Below, one piece after another: positions 45,516 through 54,918 of a stretch of 64,000 nt of DNA. Both the position numbers and the translations under genes were made by a program. Source of the stretch: Alphaproteobacteria bacterium (lineage in GTDB: Bacteria > Pseudomonadota > Alphaproteobacteria > Micropepsales > Micropepsaceae); contig JAJPHG010000034.1 of assembly GCA_021325375.1 (NCBI GenBank), positions 62,001 to 126,000 of the forward strand, read 5' to 3'. How positions within the stretch are numbered: position 1 is the first letter of the stretch; each line of letters opens with the position of its first letter. Under the pieces are notes generated by a model, which was not told where the DNA came from, did no database searches, and saw nothing but the letters and a program-made list of their open reading frames with translations.

Positions 45516-46406
45516 ATGCCAATACAACAGCTCTTATTCGATCTACCTCCTGTCGCAAACGATAAGCCCATCCGTTTTGCTCCGGTGAGGAATAAGATTT
45601 GGACGGAGCAAAAGGCGAAACTGATCTCTCGCTATCTGCATCTGTTTGTTCTGATCACGAAGCATGGCACCTACATAGATGGCTTTGCAGGCCCTCAATA
45701 CGAAGATAAAAAAGACGCATGGACCGCGAAACAGGTGCTTGAGAGCGAGCCACGATGGCTGAAGTCGTTTTTCCTTTGCGATCTGGAAAAGACTCAGATT
45801 GATGAATTGAAAGACCTAGTCGACGAGCAACCGAAGAGGCCGCGTAGACACATCGAGATTCATCAAGGTGACTTTAACAGCGAAGTAAAAAGCATTTTGA
45901 CGTCGGATAAAATTAACGATCGGATAGCCACTTTCTGCCTTTTGGACCAAAGGACATTCGAATGCGACTGGGCGACCGTCACTGCACTGGCGGCCACAAA
46001 GAGTACTGAGAAGATTGAGTTGATGTATTTTGTCCCGACCGGTTGGTTTGGGCGGGCAGTAGCGGGCATTAAGAAGGACAAGGATGCTCGAATGGAGCGT
46101 TGGTGGGGACGAAAGGACTGGGAACGTCTTCTAGATATGAATTTGGAAGAGCGTGCCCAGGCATTCTGCGAGAGATTCAAGAGCGACTTGGGATATAAGT
46201 ATGCCTCGCGCTGGCCGATTTATTCCCGCGAACAGGGGCGTGGCCGGACCATGTATCATCTAATTCATGCGACCGATCATCGCGCGGCGCCTTACCTGAT
46301 GGGACGGGCTTATCGCACCGCGACCAAAGCTCCGCCGCCGCAAGAGCAGCTTAGGTTGGAATTCCTGGAGCTGGAAAAGGCCCTCGGCGGCTCTGCGGTT
46401 GACTAA
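45516..46406 (+). CDS. tcmP: Three-Cys-motif partner protein TcmP
   Basis: A 296-residue protein of the TcmP family (TIGR04474). Recognisable segments are KIWTEQKAKLISRYLHLF, THGTYIDGFAGPQ-like KHGTYIDGFAGPQY, and IATFCLLDQRTFECDWATV, then a region ending HLIHATDHRAAPYLMGRAY. The YIDGFAGP part resembles a methyltransferase-type nucleotide pocket, but no activity is known. It begins one base after the DUF5131 stop, so the two genes are coupled. It is as A/T-rich as its partner. The C-terminal end abuts the convergent brnA gene. Confidence 0.9.
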   Translation: MPIQQLLFDLPPVANDKPIRFAPVRNKIWTEQKAKLISRYLHLFVLITKHGTYIDGFAGPQYEDKKDAWTAKQVLESEPRWLKSFFLCDLEKTQIDELKDLVDEQPKRPRRHIEIHQGDFNSEVKSILTSDKINDRIATFCLLDQRTFECDWATVTALAATKSTEKIELMYFVPTGWFGRAVAGIKKDKDARMERWWGRKDWERLLDMNLEERAQAFCERFKSDLGYKYASRWPIYSREQGRGRTMYHLIHATDHRAAPYLMGRAYRTATKAPPPQEQLRLEFLELEKALGGSAVD

Positions 46407-46412
46407 TTTCGC

Positions 46413-46739
46413 TTATTTCTTCCGCGCCCCGAGCCTCGCCGCCTTGCGCAGCGTTTCGTCGATGCGCGTCTGCCAGCCGGGGCCGGTCTTGCGGAAATAG
46501 GCCAGCACGTCCGGCGACAGCCGCAGATGCACCGATTTCTTCGGCGCCGCGGATTTCGGCCGCCCGGGCTTGGTCAGCGTCCCGTTCGCGGGCCGGATGA
46601 CGACGTCGCCGATGGCGATCTCGGCGCGATCCAACTGAGCGTCGGTCCATTCCGGCATTTCCTCGTAGTCCTCGGCGGTGTTGACGTAAGCGTCGGCCTC
46701 AGCCCAGTCGGTGCGCGACTTTCGCTTTTTCTCGCTCAT
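46413..46739 (-). CDS. brnA: BrnA-family antitoxin
   Basis: A 108-residue antitoxin. The N-terminal half (DWAEADAYVNTAEDYEEMPEWTD) is acidic and wraps the toxin in known BrnTA pairs. The C-terminal ribbon-helix-helix DNA-binding part is KKSVHLRLSPDVLAYFRKTG, then GWQTRIDETLRKAARL. It follows brnT on the same strand and overlaps it by 41 bases. It is likely an autoregulator of the operon. Confidence 0.9.
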   Translation of the reverse strand: MSEKKRKSRTDWAEADAYVNTAEDYEEMPEWTDAQLDRAEIAIGDVVIRPANGTLTKPGRPKSAAPKKSVHLRLSPDVLAYFRKTGPGWQTRIDETLRKAARLGARKK

Positions 46740-46971
46740 TGCGCTTTCTCATCGAGATGATGTGGCGGACTTCGCGGCACGGCGTCCAGACCAGGAGAAC
46801 CAAGCGTCCATCCAGCAAGCCGTAGGTATGAAGCCTGGTCTCGCCATGAGCACGACGGTCGTCGACCTGGGTGAAACGCCGTCCTGCGAAAACGTTCTGC
46901 GCATCGGCAAAGTCCAACCCGCGCTCCCGCAGGTTCTTTTCGCGCTTTGCCGGATCGAGGCCGATCTCCAT
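46699..46971 (-). CDS. brnT: BrnT-family ribonuclease toxin
   Basis: A 90-residue BrnT toxin, a RelE-fold RNase. It starts MEIGLDPAKREKNLRERGLDF, followed by AQNVFAGRRFTQVDDRRAHGE and the LLDGRLVLLVWTP...REVRHIISMRKRNEREK core with conserved His, Arg and Ser positions. The ATG at 46971 gives the family length; an upstream ATG at 47028 adds a non-family N-terminus. First gene of brnTA; the promoter should lie in 46972-47194, shared with HU in the opposite direction. Confidence 0.9.
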   Translation of the reverse strand: MEIGLDPAKREKNLRERGLDFADAQNVFAGRRFTQVDDRRAHGETRLHTYGLLDGRLVLLVWTPCREVRHIISMRKRNEREKAKVAHRLG

Positions 46972-47194
46972 CCATTCATGTGGACACAATAATTCGAAAA
47001 ACGTAAGAATACAAGGCTTTTTCGACACTGTGTGGAAATGTCCGCATATCGCGGCTTATACGAATCCGCGCGGGCCATCCGAGTCGCGCGCTGCAAAAAG
47101 CGCGTCGTTTCGGGATTATTCGGCCATGGCGAATAGCAATGCGCTTGAAAAGCAGTAAAATCGGGCTTCTTTCTGATTCTCATAAGAGGAAACA

Positions 47195-47515
47195 ATGGCA
47201 ACTACCGCAGCTTCCGGCGCCGCCGCGAAACCCAAGACCGTCACGCTCTCCACCAAGCAGCTCGCCAACGAGATGGCGGACAAGCAGGGCCTCACCCACA
47301 AGCAGGGTGCGTCGGTCGTGGAGGATCTCGTCGCGCTGATGACCAAGCATCTCAAGAAGGGCACCCGCATCCGCCTCAACGGGCTCGGCATCCTGCAGGT
47401 GCGCAAGCGCGCCGCGCGCATGGGCCGCAACCCCGCGACGGGCGAAGCCATCAAGATCAAGGCGAGCAAGAAGGTCTCCTTCCGCCCCGCCAAGGAGCTG
47501 AAGGAAGCCGTCTAG
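47195..47515 (+). CDS. HU-family DNA-binding protein
   Basis: A 106-residue HU/IHF-fold protein with a 15-residue Ala-rich N-terminal extension. The core has LSTKQLANEMADKQGLTHKQ, then KKGTRIRLNGLGILQVRKRAARMGRNPATGE and a Lys-rich end KIKASKKVSFRPAKELK. The DNA-bending arm RNPATGE is typical. It is divergent from brnT across 223 bases and is followed by a strong hairpin at 47538. Confidence 0.93.
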   Translation: MATTAASGAAAKPKTVTLSTKQLANEMADKQGLTHKQGASVVEDLVALMTKHLKKGTRIRLNGLGILQVRKRAARMGRNPATGEAIKIKASKKVSFRPAKELKEAV

Positions 47516-47537
47516 GGCCTCCTTCTCCGATCGGTCG

Positions 47538-47585
47538 AAGCCGGATCCGCGCTCGAGGGCGCCGGTCCGGCTTTGCCTTTTTCGG
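47538..47585 (+). terminator. Rho-independent-like terminator after the HU gene
   Basis: AAGCCGGA at 47538-47545 pairs exactly with TCCGGCTT at 47566-47573, with a G/C-rich loop, and is followed by TGCCTTTTTC. It lies 23 bases after the HU stop codon and overlaps the upstream in-frame start of the permease frame, which supports the later start at 47630. Confidence 0.55.
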
Positions 47586-47629
47586 GGATCGCGGCTAGCC
47601 ATAGTGCGTTGCCCGGGTTGGAGCCGCTT

Positions 47630-48967
47630 GTGACGACCGAAGCCACCGAGCCGCGGAGCGGCGGCCTGCTCCATATCCTGGGCGTGGGCTTCGGCATCGC
47701 CGTCGGCGTCGGCATGATGATGGGCTCGGGCATCCTGCAGTCGCCGCATCTCATCGCGGCTGCGGTGCCGAATGTCGTCCTGATCATCGCTCTATGGGTT
47801 CTGGGCGGCGTGCACGCGGCGCTCGGCGCCAACGTCGTGGCCGAACTGGCGACGACGATGCCGAGGGCGGGCGGGCCCTATGTCTACGCGCATCGCGCGC
47901 TGGGCGATGTCGGCGGGCTGATCGTCGGCTGGAGCAATTGGGTGTCCACCCTGGCGGGGATCGCCGCCAACACCGTGACCTTCGCGAAATTCCTGGCCCT
48001 GCTCTGGCCAGGCGCCGAAACCAACATGGCGATCGTGGCGGTCGCGCTCCAGGTGGTCATCTACGGCGCCAACATCATGGGTCTGCGCGAGGGCAGGTTC
48101 ATCCAGCAGGCCACGACCCTGATCAAATGCCTCATGCTGCTCGCCTTCGCCGTCGCCGCGGTCGTGCTTGGCACGCGCGCGACGTTCGGCCAGATCGCGT
48201 CGGCGTCGGCGCCCGCCGTCGGCGTCTGGGCGATCATCGCCGCCTACAACAAGATCCGCGGCGCTTATGCCGGATGGGAGGCGCCGGTCTATTTCACCGA
48301 GGAGAACGCGCAGCCGTCGCGCAGCATTCCGCGTGCGCTGATGTTGGGACTGGCGCTGACGGTCGTGCTCTATGTCGGCGTCAACGCGGCGCTGTTCTGG
48401 GCCATAGGCCTGTCCGGCGTGGCGCGGCAGGTCGAGCCGTTCACGACGGTGCTCGATCTCTTCGGCGGCCCGCTGCCGTCGATCCTTTTCGCCTTCGGCG
48501 CGATGATCACGGTCGCGAGCTGCGCCAACGCCAACATCATGAGCGCGCCGCGCATCCTGTTCGCCTTGTCGCGCGACAAGCTGTTGCCGCGCATCCTGCA
48601 GACCGTCAATGCGGGCGGCAGCCCGAGCATCGCGTTCCTGACCTCGGCAGTGTTTTCCGTGGCGCTCGCCGCGACGGGCAGCTTCAGCCTGGTCTTCGGA
48701 TTGATCGGAACGCTGAATTCGCTCGCGGGGCTGCTGGTCGGCGTCTCGCTGTTCGTGCTGCGCTTTCGCGAGCCCGATCTCGAGCGGCCGTTCCGCGCAT
48801 GGTTCTATCCCGTGCTGCCCGCGCTCGCGGTCGTCATCGACGCGGTGCTGCTCGTGCTCTTCCTGGGCGTGGACGCCAAAGGCGCCTATTTCGCCATAGG
48901 CCTTTCGGCGCTGTGTGTTCCCTTCGCCCTGATCGCGCGGCGCACGGTTGCGCGCGGGAATAATTGA
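47630..48967 (+). CDS. APC-family amino acid permease
   Basis: A 445-residue transporter with 12 membrane segments. Helix 1 contains GVGMMMGSGILQSPHLIA, the unwound substrate-site glycine stretch. Other markers are PRAGGPYVYAHRALGDVGG and IRGAYAGWEAPVYFTEEN, then ISAPRILFALSRDKLLPRIL-like sequence (MSAPRILFALSRD). The GTG at 47630 follows GGAG by six bases; the in-frame TTG upstream at 47573 lies in the terminator. Amino-acid specificity is unknown. Confidence 0.88.
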   Translation: MTTEATEPRSGGLLHILGVGFGIAVGVGMMMGSGILQSPHLIAAAVPNVVLIIALWVLGGVHAALGANVVAELATTMPRAGGPYVYAHRALGDVGGLIVGWSNWVSTLAGIAANTVTFAKFLALLWPGAETNMAIVAVALQVVIYGANIMGLREGRFIQQATTLIKCLMLLAFAVAAVVLGTRATFGQIASASAPAVGVWAIIAAYNKIRGAYAGWEAPVYFTEENAQPSRSIPRALMLGLALTVVLYVGVNAALFWAIGLSGVARQVEPFTTVLDLFGGPLPSILFAFGAMITVASCANANIMSAPRILFALSRDKLLPRILQTVNAGGSPSIAFLTSAVFSVALAATGSFSLVFGLIGTLNSLAGLLVGVSLFVLRFREPDLERPFRAWFYPVLPALAVVIDAVLLVLFLGVDAKGAYFAIGLSALCVPFALIARRTVARGNN

Positions 48968-49014
48968 CAGCGTCAATTGATGGACGCGGCCGCGCCGGCG
49001 GCATAGGCTCGTAG

Positions 49015-50510
<1,496 letters not shown>

Positions 50511-50516
50511 GCGGCG

Positions 50517-50990
50517 ATGCGCGACGCCGCTCCCGTGCTGGGTGTCGCGCTCGGGATCGCAGGCCTTGCCGCCAATGTCTGGTGGCCGTCATGGCCGCTG
50601 GCATGGGCGGGTATTGCTTGCGTGGTCGGATCGCTGCTGGCGGGCGCCGCCCTCCACGCGCTTTCCGCGTTCGAGCGTGCGCGGCGGGAACGCTCGCTCG
50701 CGTTGAACGCGCGCGCGCAGGCCGAAGCCGGCTATTGGCGCACGATCCGGGACCTGGTTTGGGAATTCGCGCGCCGGTTCCGGGTCGTCTACACGTTGGG
50801 CATCACGGTGTCGGTCTTCCTGCTCAACGAGCCGCCGCAATACGCCTGGACAGGCTGGTCGCTCGGGGCATTCTCGCTGCTGCTCGGCATCTTGTTGATC
50901 GCGACCCTCAACCATATCTTCGTGGTACGCCGCGCGCGGTTGCTGCGCGCGACGGGCGAAGATGAAATCGATGTCAGGGGATCGTCATGA
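50517..50990 (+). CDS. Membrane protein of unknown function
   Basis: A 157-residue protein with two hydrophobic segments at each end of a charged middle. The first pair spans residues 5-50 and the second 95-140, separated by RARRERSLALNARAQAEAGYW. No family is recognised. It lies directly after the mdh stop and its own stop overlaps the first DUF2141 gene by four bases. Confidence 0.65.
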   Translation: MRDAAPVLGVALGIAGLAANVWWPSWPLAWAGIACVVGSLLAGAALHALSAFERARRERSLALNARAQAEAGYWRTIRDLVWEFARRFRVVYTLGITVSVFLLNEPPQYAWTGWSLGAFSLLLGILLIATLNHIFVVRRARLLRATGEDEIDVRGSS

Positions 50991-51418
50991 AACGCGTTGC
51001 CCAAGCCTTGTCCGCCGGCGTCATGCTTCTTTCCCAGGCGGCCCTCGCGGCAGATACAGCGACGCTCACCGTCAAGGTCCTGAACGTGTCCGACAAGGGC
51101 GGCGATCTGCGCATCGGCGTCTATGACCAGGCGACGTTCGTGATGCGCGGCTCCAAGCCCGTGACGGGCGAGGTCGTGCCGGCGAAGGCGGGGACGATGA
51201 GCTTCACGTTCACCGTCAAGCCCGGGGAGTACGGCGTCAAGGTGCTGCAGGACCTGAACCGCAACGGCAAGCTGGACATGTCGATGATGGGCATGATGCC
51301 GGCCGAGCCTTTCGGCCTGTCGAACGACGCCAAGCCCACGATGAGCGGGCCGCCCTGGGACGACGCGAAGATCGCGCTCAAGCCGGGTGCGACCACCATC
51401 ACGATCACGTTGCACTGA
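50987..51418 (+). CDS. Secreted DUF2141 protein, tandem copy 1
   Basis: A 143-residue DUF2141 protein with a signal peptide (QALSAGVMLLSQAALA). The core VLNVSDKGGDLRIGVYDQATF, PGEYGVKVLQDLNRNGKLD and AEPFGLSNDAKP follows the family pattern, ending ITITLH. Family members are small secreted beta-proteins of unknown role. This is the first of three tandem paralogues. Confidence 0.85.
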   Translation: MKRVAQALSAGVMLLSQAALAADTATLTVKVLNVSDKGGDLRIGVYDQATFVMRGSKPVTGEVVPAKAGTMSFTFTVKPGEYGVKVLQDLNRNGKLDMSMMGMMPAEPFGLSNDAKPTMSGPPWDDAKIALKPGATTITITLH

Positions 51419-51419
51419 G

Positions 51420-51845
51420 ATGCGCTGGGCCGCCGCCGCCATGTTCGCAGGCCTCGCCATGGCGCCGCCCGCGCTCGCCGCCGACGCCACAGCCCCGGTG
51501 ACCCTGACCGTCACCGTGCTCAATGTCAGCGACGCGGGCGGCCAGATCCAGGTCGGCGTCTATGACGAGGCGGGCTTCAAGGCCAAGCACGGCACGCCGG
51601 TCGCGGGCAAGATCACGGCGGCGCGCCCCGGCACGATGACCGTCACCATCGACGGGCTCGCGCCCGGCATCTATGCGGTGAAGATGTTCCAGGACGTTAA
51701 CCGCAACGGCTATTTCGATTTCGGGTTCAAGTTCACCGAGCCGTATGGTTTCTCCAATGACCCGGCGGCGCCGATCCCGAGCTTCGACGACGCGAAATTC
51801 GCGCTCAACGCGGGCTCGAACGCCATCACCGTCACGCTGCACTGA
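51420..51845 (+). CDS. Secreted DUF2141 protein, tandem copy 2
   Basis: A 141-residue DUF2141 paralogue with its own signal peptide (AAAAMFAGLAMAPPALA). The same landmarks appear: VLNVSDAGGQIQVGVYDEAGF, PGIYAVKMFQDVNRNGYFDF, FTEPYGFSNDP and a C-terminal ITVTLH. The ATG is two bases after the stop of copy 1. Closer to copy 1 than to copy 3 by eye. Confidence 0.85.
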   Translation: MRWAAAAMFAGLAMAPPALAADATAPVTLTVTVLNVSDAGGQIQVGVYDEAGFKAKHGTPVAGKITAARPGTMTVTIDGLAPGIYAVKMFQDVNRNGYFDFGFKFTEPYGFSNDPAAPIPSFDDAKFALNAGSNAITVTLH

Positions 51846-51851
51846 GCATTC

Positions 51852-52286
51852 ATGAGAAAAATCGCGTTGGTCTGTGCGTTGCTTCTCACCCCCGCGCTCG
51901 CGCGGGCGCAGGAGAAGGCGGTGCTCGTCGTAACCGTGCAGCACATCTCGTCGAAGGGCGGCGTACTCAGGCTCGCGCTCTACGACCGCAAATCCTTCGC
52001 CGACGACGATTCGGCGCCCATCATCGATAAGGTCGTCGCCGCCAAGCCCTGGACCGAAATCGTGACCTTCGATCCCGTGCCGCCCGGGACCTATGCGGTC
52101 AAGATGTTCCAGGACGCCAACCGCAACGAGCGGTTCGACTTCGACTGGCTGGGCATCCCCGCCGAGCGCTACGGCTTCTCCAACAATGCGGGGCCGGACT
52201 GGATGCATCTGGCGCCGCCGAGCTTCGATGCCGCCAAGATCGCGCTCAAGCCGGGCCAGAACGCGATCTCGATCTGGCTGCACTAA
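51852..52286 (+). CDS. Secreted DUF2141 protein, tandem copy 3
   Basis: A 144-residue DUF2141 paralogue with a signal peptide (ALVCALLLTPALARAQ). Landmarks are VQHISSKGGVLRLALYDRKSF, PGTYAVKMFQDANRNERFDF, AERYGFSNNAGPDW and the end ISIWLH. It lies seven bases after copy 2. A strong hairpin at 52287 follows immediately, marking the end of the unit. Confidence 0.85.
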   Translation: MRKIALVCALLLTPALARAQEKAVLVVTVQHISSKGGVLRLALYDRKSFADDDSAPIIDKVVAAKPWTEIVTFDPVPPGTYAVKMFQDANRNERFDFDWLGIPAERYGFSNNAGPDWMHLAPPSFDAAKIALKPGQNAISIWLH

Positions 52287-52330
52287 GCGCAATAGGGTCA
52301 AGCGTACTTCGCTTGACCCGTAAATTGCGC
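52287..52330. terminator. Hairpin ending the DUF2141 triplet
   Basis: GCGCAAT...ATTGCGC outer arms enclose a perfect ten-base stem GGGTCAAGCG/CGCTTGACCC with a TACTT loop. It starts directly after the stop codon of the third DUF2141 gene. No clear U-tract follows, so it may act as an RNA stabiliser or intrinsic terminator; function is inferred from position. Confidence 0.5.
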
Positions 52331-52399
52331 GCCAATCAAGGAATCTAGCGCGGGAAAAATTCGCTTTCCTGGACGCGTGGCACTGAATATAGACGGGTG

Positions 52400-52936
52400 A
52401 TGATCCCCCGTCTTGAGACCGAAAGGCTCGTCCTGCGCGGCCTGACCGCAGGCGATTTCGAGAAGCTGGCCGAGTTCATGGCCGATCCCGACGTGGCGCG
52501 CTATCTGAGCGGCGAGCCGCTGACGCGCGCCGACACCTGGCGCAGCCTCGCGGTCGCGCTCGGCCATTGGCAGCTGCGCGGCTACGGCGTTTGGGCGGTG
52601 GAGCGCAAATCGGACGGCGCCTTCATCGGCCGCGTCGGCATGATCAATCCCGAAGGCTGGCCCGGGCTCGAGGTCGGCTGGACGCTCGGCCAGCCCTATT
52701 GGGGGCAGGGCTATGCCAGCGAAGCGGCGCGCGCCGCGCTGGACTACGCGTTCCTCACCCAGCCCGTGGAGCGCGTCATCTCCTGCATCGATCCCGATAA
52801 CGCCGCCTCGCAAGCGGTGGCCACGCGCTTGGGTGAGACCAAGGGCGAGCTTCGCATGCTGCACATCGCCGGCAAGGACTTCCCCGCCGACATCTGGAGC
52901 ATCACGCGGGCGGAGTGGACGGCACGCAGGCGATGA
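52400..52936 (+). CDS. GNAT acetyltransferase, RimJ/RimL type
   Basis: A 178-residue acetyltransferase of the RimJ/RimL subgroup. It starts MIPRLETERLVLRGLTAGDF, has EVGWTLGQPYWGQGYASEAARAALDYAF with the acetyl-CoA loop, then IDPDNAASQAVATRLG. Substrate may be an N-terminal amine or a small molecule. A GTG immediately before the ATG is possible (52397). A class A hairpin lies 12 bases after its stop codon. Confidence 0.88.
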   Translation: MIPRLETERLVLRGLTAGDFEKLAEFMADPDVARYLSGEPLTRADTWRSLAVALGHWQLRGYGVWAVERKSDGAFIGRVGMINPEGWPGLEVGWTLGQPYWGQGYASEAARAALDYAFLTQPVERVISCIDPDNAASQAVATRLGETKGELRMLHIAGKDFPADIWSITRAEWTARRR

Positions 52937-52948
52937 ACGATCCCTCAA

Positions 52949-53073
52949 TGTCATGGCCCGCGAATGCGGGCCACCCAGCTGGGTTCTGCACGGCGCCGGC
53001 GGAATGATCTTCGAAAGTCCTGGGCGAATTTTTTCTGCGTCACCTGGGCGGCCCGCATTTGCGGGCCGTGACA
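52949..53073. repeat. Class A hairpin element, copy 5
   Basis: The left arm TGTCATGGCCCGCGAATGC continues into GGGCCACCCAG. The right arm CTGGGCGGCCCGCATTTGC continues into GGGCCGTGACA, with two mismatches relative to copy 4. The inner CTGGGTTCTGCA next to the left arm matches copy 3. Located between the GNAT gene and the MFS transporter. Confidence 0.85.
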
Positions 53074-53086
53074 ATTGGGGAAATCG

Positions 53087-54325
53087 TTGAGCGTAGAAAC
53101 GTCATCCGCTCCCACCCTCTACCGCCGCCGCGATTTCTTCTCGTTCGTGTCGGGGCGGTTCCTGTCGACCGTGGCGATGCAGGTGCAGTCGATCGCGATC
53201 GGCTGGCAGATCTACGACATCGAGCGCACGCCGCTCGCGCTCGGCCTCGTCGGCGCCTGCCAATTCCTGCCGATGTTCCTGCTCACGCTGCCCGCGGGCG
53301 AGATTGCCGATCGCCTCGACCAGCGCCGCGTCTATGCCGCGGCACTCGCGCTCCAGGGGCTGTGCTCGGGGCTGTTCCTGCTGCTCAGCCTCGCAGCGCC
53401 GCATCGTGCGCTGCCGTTCTATCTGATCCTGATCCTGTTCGGCGCGGCGCGCGGCTTTTCGGCGCCGTCGGGCAGCTCGCTGCTCGCCTTCCTCGTGCCG
53501 CAGGAGCGGCTGGCGCGGTCGATCGCGTTCAACTCGTCGATCTTCACCGTTGCCGTCATCGCGGGCCCGGCGCTCGGCGGCGCGCTCTACGCATTCGGGC
53601 CGTTTGCGACCTATGGCACCTGCCTTGCCGGTTTTCTGATCGCAGCGGCGCTGATGCTCGGCCTGGGCGGGCGCCGCATCGACCGCAGCGCGCAGCACGA
53701 AGCCTCGCGGTTGGCGCGCGTCGTGGAAGGCATCCGCTTCGTGCGCGAGCGCCCCGTCGTGCTGGGCGCGATCTCGCTCGATCTCTTCGCGGTGCTGCTC
53801 GGCGGCGCGGTGGCCCTTCTGCCGGTCTATGCGCGCGACATCCTGCATCAGGGGCCATTGTGGCTCGGCATCCTGCGCGCCTCGCCCGCGGTCGGCGCCG
53901 CGGTGACGGCGCTGGCGCTCGCCTGGTGGCCGATCAGGCGCCGGGCGGGGCTTTCCATGTTCGCCTGCGTCGCGATCTTCGGCGTGGCGACGATCGTCTT
54001 CGGCCTGTCGCGCAACCTGTGGCTTTCGATGGCGGCCCTCGCGGTCACCGGCGCCTCGGACATGGTCAGCGTCTATGTGCGCACGTCGCTGATCAATTTC
54101 GCCACGCCCGACCACATGCGCGGGCGCGTCGGCGCGGTGAACATGCTCTTCATCGGCGCGTCGAACGAGCTCGGCGAGTTCGAATCCGGCATCACCGCGG
54201 CCCTGTTCGGCACGGTGCGCGCGGTCGTCATCGGCGGGCTCGGCACGCTCGCGGTCGTAGGCGTGTGGATGAAGCTGTTCCCGCCGCTGCGCGACGTCGA
54301 CAAGCTGACCGACGTCAGCGCCTGA
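53087..54325 (+). CDS. MFS transporter, EntS/MFS_3 type
   Basis: A 412-residue transporter with 12 membrane segments. Motif A-like sequence AGEIADRLDQRRVY lies after helix 2, and DHMRGRVGAVNMLFIG near helix 10. The overall pattern fits the MFS_3 (enterobactin exporter-like) group, so export of a small compound is likely but unspecified. I chose the TTG at 53087, five bases after GGGGA; the frame allows a TTG at 53075. Its end overlaps the PEBP gene by 11 bases, convergent. Confidence 0.88.
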   Translation: MSVETSSAPTLYRRRDFFSFVSGRFLSTVAMQVQSIAIGWQIYDIERTPLALGLVGACQFLPMFLLTLPAGEIADRLDQRRVYAAALALQGLCSGLFLLLSLAAPHRALPFYLILILFGAARGFSAPSGSSLLAFLVPQERLARSIAFNSSIFTVAVIAGPALGGALYAFGPFATYGTCLAGFLIAAALMLGLGGRRIDRSAQHEASRLARVVEGIRFVRERPVVLGAISLDLFAVLLGGAVALLPVYARDILHQGPLWLGILRASPAVGAAVTALALAWWPIRRRAGLSMFACVAIFGVATIVFGLSRNLWLSMAALAVTGASDMVSVYVRTSLINFATPDHMRGRVGAVNMLFIGASNELGEFESGITAALFGTVRAVVIGGLGTLAVVGVWMKLFPPLRDVDKLTDVSA

Positions 54326-54836
54326 CCGTGCCGCTGATCGTGGCGCGGTCGATGGCGAGCTGCGACAGCGCCGCCTGCACGGCACGGGCGCTGAGATTGC
54401 CGCCCAGATGCAATCCCGTCCGCGAGATCGCCCACAGCGTGATTTGGTAGTGGTGCGTGCCGTTGCCTTCGGGCGGGCACGGGCCGTCATATCGCGCGTC
54501 GCCGAAATTGTTGGCCACGGCAAGCGCACCCGCGGGCAGCGTCGTGGTGCCGCGCGGCAGGCCCGTCGATTCCGGCGGCAGGTCGATCACGATCCAATGT
54601 GAAAACAGGTTGGGCGCCACGTCGATGTCGATCATGGTCACATACAGGCTCTTCGCCGTCGCGGGCACGCCTTTCCATGACAGCTCGGGCGAGACGTTCT
54701 GGCCGCCGCAGCTCGGATGGTTGTGGATGGTGGGGATCGTGCCGCCGTCCACGAAATCGCTGCTCGTCAGGCTCATGGCCGAGGCCGAGCCCGAGGCCGT
54801 GGCGAGCGCGGCGAAGAGGAAGGCGGAAAGGCGCAT
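54315..54836 (-). CDS. Secreted YbhB/YbcL-type PEBP protein
   Basis: A 173-residue phosphatidylethanolamine-binding-like protein. The N-terminus is a signal peptide (RLSAFLFAALATASGSASA). The family core has NVSPELSWKGVPATAKSLYVTMIDID, SHWIVIDLPPESTGLP, YDGPCPPEGNGTHHYQITLWAI, covering the ligand pocket, and ends in a short helix. Function in bacteria is unclear. The ATG at 54836 follows GGGGAACAAAAG. Confidence 0.88.
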   Translation of the reverse strand: MRLSAFLFAALATASGSASAMSLTSSDFVDGGTIPTIHNHPSCGGQNVSPELSWKGVPATAKSLYVTMIDIDVAPNLFSHWIVIDLPPESTGLPRGTTTLPAGALAVANNFGDARYDGPCPPEGNGTHHYQITLWAISRTGLHLGGNLSARAVQAALSQLAIDRATISGTVRR

Positions 54837-54918
54837 CTTTTGTTCCCCGTTTGCCAAGGCGCACTATTGTCGAGAGCCGCCGCGCTCGGCAAGACTGCGC
54901 CCCTCAAAAGAGGGACAT

